A stretch of 64,000 nucleotides of DNA from Antrihabitans stalagmiti (GTDB taxonomy: Bacteria; Actinomycetota; Actinomycetes; Mycobacteriales; Mycobacteriaceae). The notes beneath the pieces are model-generated. The model was given only the letters and a program-made list of their open reading frames with translations. It made no database searches and had not been told where the DNA came from. This document shows, one piece after another, positions 26,421-35,139 of the stretch (position 1 is the stretch's first letter; each line of letters opens with the position of its first letter). Both the position numbers and the translations under genes were made by a program. The stretch lies in assembly GCF_016482825.1 (NCBI RefSeq), contig NZ_JAEMNV010000007.1:186001-250000 (forward strand), in the 5' to 3' direction.

Positions 26421-27626
26421 TCAGGGCCTGAAAAACGGGTCGACCTCAGCGCCATGGGGATCGGGCTCGGGCCGTTGGAACAGTCGCACCACCGGCTCAG
26501 CGAATCGAGCTGCGATCGGGCCGACGATGGCCATCAGCAGCACGTACGCCGTTGCGAGCGCCGCGAGATCGTCCTCGACGGTCCCTGCCGCGACGGCAAG
26601 TCCCGCGATCACGATCGAGAATTCACCACGCGCGACAAGTGCCGCGCCGGCACGAGCTCGGCCCATCTTGCCCACGTTCTGATGTGCGGCCGCCCACCAC
26701 CCGGTCGCGAGTTTGGTCGCGGTCGTGATGACCGCGAGCACGATCGCCCAGCCGAGTACCGGCGGGATGCTGGCTGGGTCGGTATTCAATCCGAAGACGA
26801 CGAAGAACATCGCCGCAAAGAGATCACGGAGTGGCTCGAGCAGTTTCGTCGCGTTGTGAGCGGTCGACCCCGAGATCGCGATGCCGAGCATAAAGGCACC
26901 AACAGCCGCCGACACCTGTAGACCCTGTGCGATTCCCGCGACGAGCAACGCGGCACCGAGAAGCTTGAGCAGGAACACCTCGCGGTCCGCGCTGTCGACG
27001 ATTGCCGATACGTAGTGCCCGTAGCGCAGCGCGATCAACAGCACGGTCGTGATCACCAGCAGCGCGATGCCGAGCGCCTGCAGACCACCGAAGAATCCGA
27101 CGCCGGCGAGCAACGCGGTGAGAATCGGCAGATACAACGCCATTGCAAGGTCCTCGAACACCAGGATCGAAAGCACCACCGGCGTTTCGCGGTTACCGAG
27201 CCTGCCGAGGTCGGTCAGCACCTTGGCGGCGATACCCGACGACGAGATGTAGGTGACACCAGCGAGTGTCAGTGCCCCGATCGGTCCCCACCCGAGCAGC
27301 AACGCGACAACCGCGCCCGGCGTCGCGTTGAGAACGAGGTCGAGAACACCCGCCATCCACGACTTCTGGAGTCCGTTGACGAGTTCGGGTGCGGTGTATT
27401 CGAGTCCGAGGAGCAAAAGCAGCAGGACGACGCCGATCTCGGCCGCTAGATGACTGAACTCACCCGCTTCACCGAGCGGGACGAGACCGCCGTGGCCGAA
27501 GGCCACACCACCGACGAGATAGAGCGGAATGGGCGACAGACCGATTCGTCCTGCGAGGCGGCCGAGTACTCCGAGAGCGAAAAATACGGCGCCGAGTTCG
27601 ATGAGGGCGAGAGCGGTGTCATCCAT
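26421..27626 (-). CDS. CPA2 cation:proton antiporter (KhtU/KefB-like)
   Basis: A 401-residue integral membrane protein with about 12 to 13 hydrophobic segments. The segment LAEIGVVLLLLLLGLEYTAPEL and the later SSSGIAAKVLTDLG and LVFEDLAMALYLP with the conserved Asp are typical of CPA2 exchangers. The C-terminus is short (FQRPEPDPHGAEVDPFFRP) and lacks a TrkA-N domain, so regulation must come in trans. The gene 30 bp upstream encodes a KhtT-like TrkA-C protein, matching the Bacillus KhtT/KhtU pair that exports K+ in exchange for H+, and the Rv3236c-Rv3237c pair from memory. Confidence 0.9.
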   Translation of the reverse strand: MDDTALALIELGAVFFALGVLGRLAGRIGLSPIPLYLVGGVAFGHGGLVPLGEAGEFSHLAAEIGVVLLLLLLGLEYTAPELVNGLQKSWMAGVLDLVLNATPGAVVALLLGWGPIGALTLAGVTYISSSGIAAKVLTDLGRLGNRETPVVLSILVFEDLAMALYLPILTALLAGVGFFGGLQALGIALLVITTVLLIALRYGHYVSAIVDSADREVFLLKLLGAALLVAGIAQGLQVSAAVGAFMLGIAISGSTAHNATKLLEPLRDLFAAMFFVVFGLNTDPASIPPVLGWAIVLAVITTATKLATGWWAAAHQNVGKMGRARAGAALVARGEFSIVIAGLAVAAGTVEDDLAALATAYVLLMAIVGPIAARFAEPVVRLFQRPEPDPHGAEVDPFFRP

Positions 27627-27656
27627 CGTGGAACATCCGAACCCCCGGCCAAGCTC

Positions 27657-28139
27657 TCACCCGTGGGTGAGGATCTTGGCTGCGGCGTCGAGGCCGTCGG
27701 TCGTGCCGACGATCACAAGTAGATCGCCCTTGGTGAAAGTGAAGTCCGGTCCGGGCGAGGGGTGCAGCTGACCTGCCCGCATGACTGCCACGATCGAGAC
27801 TTTCGTGCGGGTGCGCATGCCGGTGTCGCCCAGCGTCCGACCGTCGTACGGCGACCCGTCCCCGATCGGCAACTGCCGAGTGTTGATGCCAGGCAGATCG
27901 CGGTGCTCCTCTTGCAACTGCGCGACGAGTTGCGGAGCACCGAGCAGGTTGCCGAGCACCGCAGCTTCCTCGTTGGACAGGGGAACCTGCGCAGCGCAGG
28001 CGTCAGGATCGTCGCGCTTGGAGACGATCAGGTCGGTCGTACCGTCGCGATGCGTCACGACACCGATTCGCCGTCCTGACCCGAGTTCGAAGTCCTTGCG
28101 GACTCCGATACCTGGCAGCGGCGTTACTTCGACGTTCAC
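27657..28139 (-). CDS. KhtT-like TrkA-C regulatory protein
   Basis: A 160-residue cytosolic protein. The N-terminal half (VEVTPLPGIGVRKDFEL...) resembles the KhtT N-terminal domain, and the C-terminal half is an RCK_C/TrkA-C ligand domain (VSIVAVMRAGQLHPSPGPDFTFTKGDLLVIVGTTDGLDAA). The GTG at 28139 gives the family start; the longer frame upstream is unlikely. It precedes the antiporter gene by 30 bp and probably gates it. In B. subtilis the KhtT domain binds c-di-AMP; whether that holds here is not visible. Confidence 0.88.
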   Translation of the reverse strand: MNVEVTPLPGIGVRKDFELGSGRRIGVVTHRDGTTDLIVSKRDDPDACAAQVPLSNEEAAVLGNLLGAPQLVAQLQEEHRDLPGINTRQLPIGDGSPYDGRTLGDTGMRTRTKVSIVAVMRAGQLHPSPGPDFTFTKGDLLVIVGTTDGLDAAAKILTHG

Positions 28140-28179
28140 GAATCGAGCGTATCCCCGGACGGCGCAGAGGGGGGTGGAG

Positions 28180-28881
28180 TCAGGCGAAGAAGAGCTGCGC
28201 TGCGGCGTCGCGTGCCAGCAGGAAGCCGACAATCCCCAAGGCCCACCCCGCGGCGCTGTCGGCGTGACGGATCAAAAATGCGTCGATCCTGCGAAGCAGC
28301 GGCTCGATGCGATCGTGCATGGCGGTCCGTGCGCCGACGAGAAGCAATGCGGGTGCGATCATCACGACGCAGTAGCAGGCAAGAAGCGGAATCCACTGCA
28401 CTGCCGACAGCGGACTCGCGACGAGCAATCCGATCGCGGCCAGATACGGCAGCATCGAGAACAGTTCCAACGTCGCGGCGCTCACGGCGAGGATCGCAAG
28501 GCCGCGACCCGACGACTGCGAATCGATGGCACGTTCGCGCCAACGCGCCACACGATCCGGCTCACCTCGGCTTCGACGTTTCTTCGAGTCGAACCGCCAC
28601 GACAACGCGAAAAGACCGACCCCGACCGCCAGTTGGGGTACCAGCACGACTGGACTCCGCAGCGACGACTGCAACCAGTCGGTACCGGCTTGCGCCACGA
28701 GGGCCAACGCGACCCCGACCACGAAGTAGAACGCCGCGATCGTCGCGAGGTAGTAGGCGAGCATGCGCACCGAAGGCCGCTTCGGTGACAGCAGCAGCCA
28801 CACCGGAACGACCAAGGTTCCGATACTCGTGCTGTCGACCAGAGCGAGGCCGACGAGGCCGAGAACGAGCACGGTTGTCAT
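28180..28881 (-). CDS. GAP-family membrane protein
   Basis: A 233-residue protein with about six membrane segments (TTVLVLGLVGLALVDSTSIGTLVV, MLAYYLATIAAFYFVVGVAL, and four in the second half), separated by a basic loop DSKKRRSRGEPDRVARWRERA. The DSTSIGTLVVPVWLLLSP start resembles the GAP (Sap, sulfolipid-1-addressing) family of mycobacterial lipid-associated transporters. The ATG at 28881 has GAGGAG upstream. The function here is unknown. It is divergent from the sensor kinase gene and follows no clear operon. Confidence 0.75.
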   Translation of the reverse strand: MTTVLVLGLVGLALVDSTSIGTLVVPVWLLLSPKRPSVRMLAYYLATIAAFYFVVGVALALVAQAGTDWLQSSLRSPVVLVPQLAVGVGLFALSWRFDSKKRRSRGEPDRVARWRERAIDSQSSGRGLAILAVSAATLELFSMLPYLAAIGLLVASPLSAVQWIPLLACYCVVMIAPALLLVGARTAMHDRIEPLLRRIDAFLIRHADSAAGWALGIVGFLLARDAAAQLFFA

Positions 28882-28991
28882 AGGAACGACTCTCCTCGTG
28901 GCCGTACCCGCCGCGCGTCGTGCATCGGACCGATCCCGCCTCATCCTTTCGACGGACTCGGCATCGCTCGGGGCTGTGTTGTGATGGGACG

Positions 28992-30200
28992 GTGCGACGC
29001 TGGTCAGATCTGTCGATAGCAGCCCAGAGCGCGATCATCGCTGTGATCACGTTCGTCTTCGGCGGCATGCTCTACGTAGCAGGTCTGTACCCGCTGTCGA
29101 CGAAAGCCGCGGATCCGTCGCTTGCGGTTCGCTTCGGCGTCCTCGCGATGCTGTGCCTCGCGACCTTCGCACGGCGGCTCGCGCCGGCAACGGCCATCCT
29201 CGCCGGACTCGTCCCCCTCGGCATCGACCTCGCGCTCGGCCCGACCGTACCGGTGTGGCTCATCTATTCCGACCTCGTCTACGCGGTGGCACTGTACGGA
29301 ACACGTCGGCAATCGCGGGCCGTGGTCACGGTGTCGATCGTGGGCAGTGTCGTGGGCGTCTGCGCTGTGCTCGCGGTGACCGGCGACTGGCGTTCGGTCG
29401 CCATCGCGGTCGCCATCGCGTCCGCCTTCCTCGCAACACCGATCTGGTGGGCCCTGGCCGTCAGGACCCACAAGGAGATCGCCGACGCCGAACGAGCGCG
29501 CGCCCACGCGTTGACGGTCGTTGCCGAACTGGACCGTCGAGCCGCCATCGCAGACGAGCGCAACACGATGGCCCGCGACCTCCACGATGTGATCGCCGGC
29601 CACCTCTCCGCGATCGCGATCCAATCCGAAGCCGCGCTTCGGGTGCAGGAAAGCAACCCCGATTCGATCCCGGAGATTCTGAAGTCCATGCGCGCCAACA
29701 GCATCGGCGCCCTCGACGAGATGCGGTCGATGATCGGTCTGCTGCGATCTGACGACGTGTCCGGAGAAATCACCGCGCCGCGCCGCCTCGCCCACCTGCC
29801 CAAACTCGTCGAATCCGCACGCGTCGCCGGAACCGCCGTCGTCGTGCGCAACCGACACGACGACATTCCGATACCGTCTGCCGTCGACCACACCGCCTAC
29901 CGCATCGCACAGGAAGCGCTCACCAACGCGATGAAGCACGCCGCCGGCCAGGCCGTCGACATGCAGGTCCGCGTCGATCCGGATCAGTTGTTGCTGACCG
30001 TGACCAATGCGATCACAGTTCGGAACTCCGCGACCGCCGACCTCGACTCACCGCGCAGCGGTTTACGCAATATGCGTGAACGAACCGAACTGCTCGGTGG
30101 ATCGTTCGCTGCGGGCGAGCGCGCTGGGCGATGGTGTGTGCGTGCGTCGTTGCCTCTCTCCTCACCCATGACGCCGACAGAACGGACACCGACGACATGA
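28992..30200 (+). CDS. two-component sensor histidine kinase (HisKA_3)
   Basis: A 402-residue NarL-partner sensor. Five or so membrane segments cover residues 10-155, without a large extracytoplasmic domain. The dimerisation and phosphoacceptor box is ERNTMARDLHDVIAGHLSAIA with His198. An HATPase_c domain follows, with AHRIAQEALTNAMKHA-type N-box (YRIAQEALTNAMKHAAG) and SGLRNMRERTELLGG as G-box. The GTG at 28992 is the start. The stop codon overlaps the ATG of the response regulator (ATGA), so the two are co-translated. The signal is unknown. Confidence 0.93.
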   Translation: MRRWSDLSIAAQSAIIAVITFVFGGMLYVAGLYPLSTKAADPSLAVRFGVLAMLCLATFARRLAPATAILAGLVPLGIDLALGPTVPVWLIYSDLVYAVALYGTRRQSRAVVTVSIVGSVVGVCAVLAVTGDWRSVAIAVAIASAFLATPIWWALAVRTHKEIADAERARAHALTVVAELDRRAAIADERNTMARDLHDVIAGHLSAIAIQSEAALRVQESNPDSIPEILKSMRANSIGALDEMRSMIGLLRSDDVSGEITAPRRLAHLPKLVESARVAGTAVVVRNRHDDIPIPSAVDHTAYRIAQEALTNAMKHAAGQAVDMQVRVDPDQLLLTVTNAITVRNSATADLDSPRSGLRNMRERTELLGGSFAAGERAGRWCVRASLPLSSPMTPTERTPTT

Positions 30201-30865
30201 CCGCGAACGAAGTGGTCGACGGGTCCGTCATCAAGATCCTGATCGCCGACGATCACGCGGCCATACGGTCGGGGCTGCGGCTGATTCTGGGCTCGGTCGA
30301 CGGGATGGTCGTCGTCGGCGAAGCAGCCGACGGTGATGTCGCAGTCGCACAGACCAAAGCGCTCCGACCGGACGTCGTTCTGATGGACGTCCGCATGCCC
30401 GGCGTCGACGGCATTGCTGCGACCGAACAGATAACAACCGACGGCCTTGCCAAGGTGCTGATTCTGACGACGTTCGAGATCGACGAGTACGTCTTCCGAG
30501 CACTGCGGGCAGGAGCGTCGGGATTTATGTTGAAGTCCGCGTCGGCCGACACACTCGTCGATGCCGTCAAGTCGGTCGCGGCCGGTGACGGCGTGCTTGC
30601 ACCGCAGGTAACTCGGACCCTCATCGATGCCTTCGCGTCGACTGCGCCCGACGCGGCGACACCGCCCGGCGTCGCCGACCTCACCGAACGCGAACGCGAA
30701 GTTCTGGACTGTCTCGGTGACGGGCTGTCCAACACGCAGATCGCGTCGCGGCTCTACATCCGGGAGACGACAGTCAAGACTCACGTGTCGAAAGTGCTGA
30801 CGAAGCTGGGAGTCGCGTCCCGAGTGCAGGCAGCGATCGTCGCGCGTGGCCTTGCGAGCAGCTGA
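30197..30865 (+). CDS. NarL/LuxR-family response regulator
   Basis: A 222-residue response regulator. The receiver domain has the acidic pair Asp18-Asp19 in ILIADDH, the phosphoacceptor Asp64 in VLMDVRMPG and Lys113 in MLKSAS. A LuxR-type helix-turn-helix lies at about 158-215 (LTEREREVLDCLGDGLSNTQIASRLYIRETTVKTHVSKVLTKL). It overlaps the kinase gene by four bases, so it is that kinase's partner. The target genes are not evident; the divergent GAP-family gene is a candidate. Confidence 0.95.
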   Translation: MTANEVVDGSVIKILIADDHAAIRSGLRLILGSVDGMVVVGEAADGDVAVAQTKALRPDVVLMDVRMPGVDGIAATEQITTDGLAKVLILTTFEIDEYVFRALRAGASGFMLKSASADTLVDAVKSVAAGDGVLAPQVTRTLIDAFASTAPDAATPPGVADLTEREREVLDCLGDGLSNTQIASRLYIRETTVKTHVSKVLTKLGVASRVQAAIVARGLASS

Positions 30866-30867
30866 AC

Positions 30868-31227
30868 TCAACCTGGCGGCGGACCGAACGTTCCATCGGC
30901 GTCGGGTCGGTATTCGGTGACGGCGGTGACGGCCGCGGTCGGCAGCGGACCGTAGAGGTGCGGGAACAGCATCGACTCAGGATCGGACGGAACGCCCGCC
31001 TCCCAGCGCACCGGCGAGGTCAATCTGTTCGGGTCCAGACGCAGCAATACAAGATCGTTGCGTCCTGCAAAGATCCGGTTCGCGGGGAGGTGGACCTGAT
31101 CGGGAGCGGACAGGTGAACGAAACCGTGAGTGTCGAGAGATTCGGGTCGATGTTCACCCGTGCGTCGCGCCGAGAGCCACTCGTCGAGCGTGCAAATATG
31201 AAGCAGTGTGTGAATTCTGCTCCCCAC
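30868..31227 (-). CDS. DUF952 protein
   Basis: A 119-residue protein matching the DUF952 family: LLHICTLDEWLSARRTGEH near the start, GFVHLSAPDQV in the middle, and DLVLLRLDPNRL with SPVRWE and FPHLYGPLPTAAV at the end. The small alpha/beta domain is found in many bacteria and has no confirmed role; it is sometimes described as glutathione-S-transferase-like by structure. It converges with the response regulator with a 2-bp gap. The start at 31227 (ATG) is the first in the frame. Confidence 0.85.
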   Translation of the reverse strand: MGSRIHTLLHICTLDEWLSARRTGEHRPESLDTHGFVHLSAPDQVHLPANRIFAGRNDLVLLRLDPNRLTSPVRWEAGVPSDPESMLFPHLYGPLPTAAVTAVTEYRPDADGTFGPPPG

Positions 31228-31409
31228 GGGTAAGACTCCTCACAGCGAAAGATTCTTCAATGTTTCGTGTTAGTGACAACACAATGAAACGCCCTCGGGA
31301 ACAAAGCCTGTCTCCCGAACGTCTGTAAGAGTAGTGCCACCGAACCACCATGGCTCGGAAGGACAGGCCCAGGCCGACGGCGCCAGCCGGAGGCTAGGAC
31401 GGAGGAGTC

Positions 31410-31604
31410 ATGCCAGCAACACTGACAAGCGCCCCGCTGACCGCTGCGGACCGCTGTGACCGATGCGGAGCCGCAGCCAAGGTACGTGCAGTTTTGGCGT
31501 CCGGAGGCGAACTGCTCTTCTGCCAGCATCACGCCAATGCCTACGAGACGCGTCTCGTGGAACTCGCGGCGAAGATCGAGTCGGATTCCATTCCGGTCAG
31601 CTGA
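31410..31604 (+). CDS. small zinc-ribbon-like protein (DUF7455-like)
   Basis: A 64-residue protein with CDRCGAAAKV at 16-25 and a second metal-ligand pair in LLFCQHHANAYE at 36-47, so probably one zinc ion bound by Cys3His or similar. The ATG at 31410 follows GGAGGAGTC. I recall a family of small actinobacterial proteins with exactly this pattern, annotated DUF7455. The function is unknown. A very strong terminator lies 25 bp downstream. Confidence 0.75.
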   Translation: MPATLTSAPLTAADRCDRCGAAAKVRAVLASGGELLFCQHHANAYETRLVELAAKIESDSIPVS

Positions 31605-31628
31605 TCACTCTTCCCCAACTACCTACAG

Positions 31629-31662
31629 AATCGGGCGGCCTCCTTCGGGAGGCCGCCCGATT
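31629..31662. terminator. strong TTCG-loop terminator
   Basis: The perfect 15-bp stem AATCGGGCGGCCTCC / GGAGGCCGCCCGATT is closed by a TTCG tetraloop. It follows the small zinc-ribbon gene and is immediately next to the dispersed palindrome copy B, which ends at the stop of the converging helicase gene. Confidence 0.9.
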
Positions 31663-31731
31663 TGGCCTCCGGCCTCGTGCGTCTTTTCGGCGGGCCCGAC
31701 CACCGAAAAGACCCACGAGGCGCGCAGCGCC
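31663..31731. repeat. dispersed stop-abutting palindrome, copy B
   Basis: Left arm 31673-31690 (CCTCGTGCGTCTTTTCGG) pairs with right arm 31703-31720 (CCGAAAAGACCCACGAGG), leaving a 12-nt loop CGGGCCCGACCA. The further GC-rich outer part reaches the helicase stop codon at 31732. Arm sequence and loop match copies at 2395 and 54275, though the outer arms here have diverged. Confidence 0.75.
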
Positions 31732-33483
31732 CTACCAGCGACGGAGAGCCGCGATTCGTTCGGCGAGCTGGTCGGCGGTGGCGATCGCCGTCGGCGGACC
31801 TCCACAGTCACGACGCAGCTCGCCGTGAATGGTTCCGTGCGACTTCCCGGTTCTGTGGTGATGCATCGCGACGAGACCGTTGAGTTCGCGACGTAGTTCC
31901 GTCAGATTCTGCGCAGCCGCAACCCGCTCGGTCGCCTTGACCTGCGCGACCGACTTCTCCGACCCGACCGCCTGCCGATCGGTCAGCTGCCGATCCTGAC
32001 GCTCACGCAGCAGGGCCCGCATCTGTTCGGCATCGAGCAGACCCGGCAGACCGAGGTAGTCCGCCTCTTCGTCGCTGCCGGAGAACGTCGCGGTACCGAA
32101 CGATGATCCGTCGTAGATGACCTGATCGAGTTCGGCGTCGGCACCGAGCGAGGTGAACGCTTTCTCGTCCTCGCCCGGCTCGTCTTTCGTCTTGTTCGCG
32201 TCGGCGAGCAGATCGTCGTCGAAACCGTCCTTCTCGCGATGCGGCTTGCCGAGCACGTGATCGCGTTGCGCTTCGAGCTGCGCTGCGAGATCGAGCAGCA
32301 CCGGGACCGACGGCAGAAACACACTCGCGGTCTCACCCGGGCGCCTGGTTCGCACGAATCTGCCGATTGCCTGGGCGAAGTACAGCGGAGTTGCCGCGCT
32401 AGTCGCGTACACACCGACCGCGAGCCGGGGCACGTCGACACCTTCGGACACCATGCGAACGGCGACCATCCAGCGTTGCTCGCTGTTGTCGAACTCGGTG
32501 ATGCGATTGGACGAGCTCGGGTCGTCGGACAGGACGACCGCCGGGCGCTCGCCGGTGAGAGCCTCCAACAAGTCCGCGTATGCCCGCGCGTTGGTCTGGT
32601 CCGTCGCGATGACGAGTCCACCCGCATCGGGCATACCGCCGGACCGCAGCTGGCTCAGCCGCATGTCCGCAGCGCGCAGCACTGCAGGAATCCAGTCACC
32701 GGTCGGGTCGAGCGCGGTACGCCAGGCGCGAGCGGTGTGCTCGGCGGACAGCGGTTCACCGAGCCGCGCGGTGAATTCCTCGCCCGCGCTGTCGCGCCAG
32801 CGCGCCTCACCGGAATAGGCGAGGAAGACGACCGGCCGGACGACGCCGTCTTTGAGCGCGTCCGAATAGCCGTAGGAATGATCGGCCTTCGACCGCTGGA
32901 AGCCCGCGGCGTCGGGCTCGTAGGTGACGAACGGGATCGCGCTGTCGTCACTGCGGAAAGGTGTTCCCGTGAGCGCGAGGCGGCGGGTGGCGTCGCTGAA
33001 CGCTTCGCGGACCGCATCACCCCAGCTTTTCGCGTCGCCGCCGTGGTGGATCTCGTCGAGGATGACCAGGGTCCGCCGGTTCTCCGTGCGCACCCGATGG
33101 CGGGCCGGGTGAGCGGCGATCTGGGCGTAGGTGATGACGACACCGTGGTAGTCCGACGACGTCTGTCCGGTCGAGTTGGAAAACCGCGAATCGAGCGCGA
33201 TACCTGCCCGTGCGGCAGCGTCGGCCCACTGGTGCTTGAGATGCTCGGTCGGCGCTACGACCGTCACCTGGTCGACCGTGCGATCACCGAGCAACTCCGC
33301 TGCGACGCGGAGCGCGAAGGTCGTCTTTCCGGCACCCGGTGTTGCCACGGCGAGGAAATCGCGTGGCTTCTTCGACAGGTACTTCGTCAATGCTCGCCGC
33401 TGCCACGCACGCAACGGTCCTGCGCCGGCACTCGATGTCACCGAGTCAGTCGAAACTGCCAATTCCTGACTCTCACTCAGCAC
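31732..33483 (-). CDS. DEAD/DEAH-type superfamily 2 helicase
   Basis: A 583-residue SF2 helicase. Walker A ATPGAGKT is at about 47-54, motif II is DEIHH, motif III TGTPFR, and motif VI QAIGRFVRT in the second RecA domain (QRWMVAVRMVSEGVDVPRLAVGVYAT). It resembles the ResIII/type III restriction-type helicases and also XPB-like proteins, with a charged C-terminal extension. No restriction or methylase gene is adjacent, so a role in DNA or RNA handling is only inferred. The ATG at 33483 is the first in the frame. A palindromic element abuts its stop. Confidence 0.88.
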   Translation of the reverse strand: MLSESQELAVSTDSVTSSAGAGPLRAWQRRALTKYLSKKPRDFLAVATPGAGKTTFALRVAAELLGDRTVDQVTVVAPTEHLKHQWADAAARAGIALDSRFSNSTGQTSSDYHGVVITYAQIAAHPARHRVRTENRRTLVILDEIHHGGDAKSWGDAVREAFSDATRRLALTGTPFRSDDSAIPFVTYEPDAAGFQRSKADHSYGYSDALKDGVVRPVVFLAYSGEARWRDSAGEEFTARLGEPLSAEHTARAWRTALDPTGDWIPAVLRAADMRLSQLRSGGMPDAGGLVIATDQTNARAYADLLEALTGERPAVVLSDDPSSSNRITEFDNSEQRWMVAVRMVSEGVDVPRLAVGVYATSAATPLYFAQAIGRFVRTRRPGETASVFLPSVPVLLDLAAQLEAQRDHVLGKPHREKDGFDDDLLADANKTKDEPGEDEKAFTSLGADAELDQVIYDGSSFGTATFSGSDEEADYLGLPGLLDAEQMRALLRERQDRQLTDRQAVGSEKSVAQVKATERVAAAQNLTELRRELNGLVAMHHHRTGKSHGTIHGELRRDCGGPPTAIATADQLAERIAALRRW

Positions 33484-33625
33484 GATCGGTGGAACTCCTT
33501 CGCTTGCACATTCGGTCGCACTCGCACCGCGACGAGCTTAGCGGGGAAATTCGGCTGCCCGCGACGCGAGCGCCTACGCTTCGCCGTGACGCGACACGAT
33601 CGCGCACAGCGGGCGGAACGGCCGA

Positions 33626-34825
33626 ATGTCAGGAATGCTGGAAATCACCATGAACGAATCGACGAGTGGCGCGAAGGGCACCGACGAGGTCCCCGACGCT
33701 GCCGATCGCCGTGCAGACACCCCCCTACCTGCGGCGTCGCCACCCAAGCGCGTCTGGCAGGTGATCTGGCGGACGGCCGACAAAGCATGGGGGCATTCGA
33801 TATTCGCGAAGGCTGCGACGGCAGCCTTCTGGCAAACCCTGTCACTGCCGCCGCTATTGCTCGGATTGCTCGGCAGCCTCGGGTATGTCGGCGGCTGGTT
33901 CGGTCGCCCCGACATTCTCGAAATCGTGCACCGGCGGATCATCTCGTTCAGTGAGCGCACGTTCAGCAGCAACGTCGTCGATCAGATCATCCAACCGACG
34001 GTCACCGACGTGCTCGGACAGGGCCGGGTCGGGTTCGTCTCGGTCGGCTTCATACTGACCCTGTGGGCGGGCTCGTCGGCCATGGCGACGTTCGTGGATT
34101 CGATCGTCGAGGCCCACGATCAGAAGGATTCGCGACACCCGGTGTGGCAGCGGATCTTCGCGCTGCTGCTGTATGTGATGTTTCTCATTGCGTCGGTGTT
34201 CATCCTGCCGCTCGTCGCCCTCGGACCCGCATCGATCGCGCGGATCTTCCCCGACTCCTGGTACGATGTCGGCACCCGATTCCTGGACTTCCTGTACTTC
34301 CCGATCGTCGGTCTGCTGCTCATCGTCGGTTTGACGACTTTGTACAAACTCGCGCTGCACAGATCACTGCCGTGGCATCGACTACTCGGTGGCGCCCTCG
34401 TCGCGGGGGTGTTCTTCATGGCGGCGAGCGCGGGCCTGCGCCGCTATCTGAGCTGGGCTGCCGACAGCGGCGTCACCTACGGCGCACTGGCAACACCGAT
34501 CGCCTTTTTGCTGTTCACGTTCTTCCTCGGCTTCGCCGTGATTCTGGGCGCCGAATTCAATGCGACTATCCAAGAATTCTGGCCCGCACGGCCCACCCGG
34601 ATCGATCAGATGAAGGAATGGATCGCGACCCAGGCGACCGAAGAGGGTGCCGCCGCGGTGACGAACCTGAAGCAACTCGCTACGGGACCCATCCGCGTCG
34701 CGACCGACAAGGTCCGAGGCGTCACTCGCGGCGAGCGTGACGACTCGGACTTCGAGGGTGACGAACAACCGACCGAGGCACTGCCTCGGCCGCAGGCTCA
34801 CTCGCCTTTGCGTAATCCCTCGTAG
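33626..34825 (+). CDS. YihY/virulence factor BrkB-family membrane protein
   Basis: A 399-residue protein with about six membrane segments between residues 65 and 330. The family core KAATAAFWQTLSLPPLLLGLLGSLGY and the later GVTYGALATPIAFLLFTFFLGFAVILGAEFNATI are clear. Long charged tails flank the membrane part. It corresponds to Rv2707 by position in front of the DUF3039 gene. ATG 33626 opens the frame, but ATG 33650 is a possible alternative. Its last 28 bp overlap the converging DUF3039 gene. Confidence 0.88.
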   Translation: MSGMLEITMNESTSGAKGTDEVPDAADRRADTPLPAASPPKRVWQVIWRTADKAWGHSIFAKAATAAFWQTLSLPPLLLGLLGSLGYVGGWFGRPDILEIVHRRIISFSERTFSSNVVDQIIQPTVTDVLGQGRVGFVSVGFILTLWAGSSAMATFVDSIVEAHDQKDSRHPVWQRIFALLLYVMFLIASVFILPLVALGPASIARIFPDSWYDVGTRFLDFLYFPIVGLLLIVGLTTLYKLALHRSLPWHRLLGGALVAGVFFMAASAGLRRYLSWAADSGVTYGALATPIAFLLFTFFLGFAVILGAEFNATIQEFWPARPTRIDQMKEWIATQATEEGAAAVTNLKQLATGPIRVATDKVRGVTRGERDDSDFEGDEQPTEALPRPQAHSPLRNPS

Positions 34826-35034
34826 ATCTTCTTGCAATCCGGGCAGACGGGAGATCCCGGTTTTGCCGATTTCGTGACGGGAAAGACCTCGCCGCACAGT
34901 GCGACGACGTGCGTGCCCATCACCGCGCTCTCGGCAATCTTGTTCTTCTTCACGTAGTGGAAGAACTTGGGAGTGTCGTCGCTCGTCGTTTCGTCGGTGG
35001 TCTCTTCGGGCCGGACCTTTGTGTCTGTGCTCAC
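34798..35034 (-). CDS. DUF3039 small metal-binding-like protein
   Basis: A 78-residue protein with HYVKKNKIAES, a single Cys in VVALCGEVF at 47, and a C-terminal CPDC at 64-67, a pattern that could bind zinc. It matches the DUF3039 family (Rv2708c) at the same place between the YihY and DUF3099 genes. The gene is divergent from the DUF3099 gene and overlaps the end of the YihY gene by 28 bp. Confidence 0.88.
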   Translation of the reverse strand: MSTDTKVRPEETTDETTSDDTPKFFHYVKKNKIAESAVMGTHVVALCGEVFPVTKSAKPGSPVCPDCKKIYEGLRKGE

Positions 35035-35139
35035 GGATCAATAATGCCCGAAGCTGCCCGAATACTCGCCAGTAGGTCTGACCCGTCCCGTCTACCTGCA
35101 CTGCGTGCATTTGTCGGCGGGTAGTGCCATGGTGGTGCT

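Noticed and set aside
26349-26921. A plus-strand frame of 190 codons
   Set aside because: It is antisense to the antiporter gene and has a charged, repetitive composition.
31267-31282. A short inverted repeat GTGTT-N6-AACAC upstream of the small zinc-ribbon gene
   Set aside because: The arms are only 5 bp and could easily be chance.
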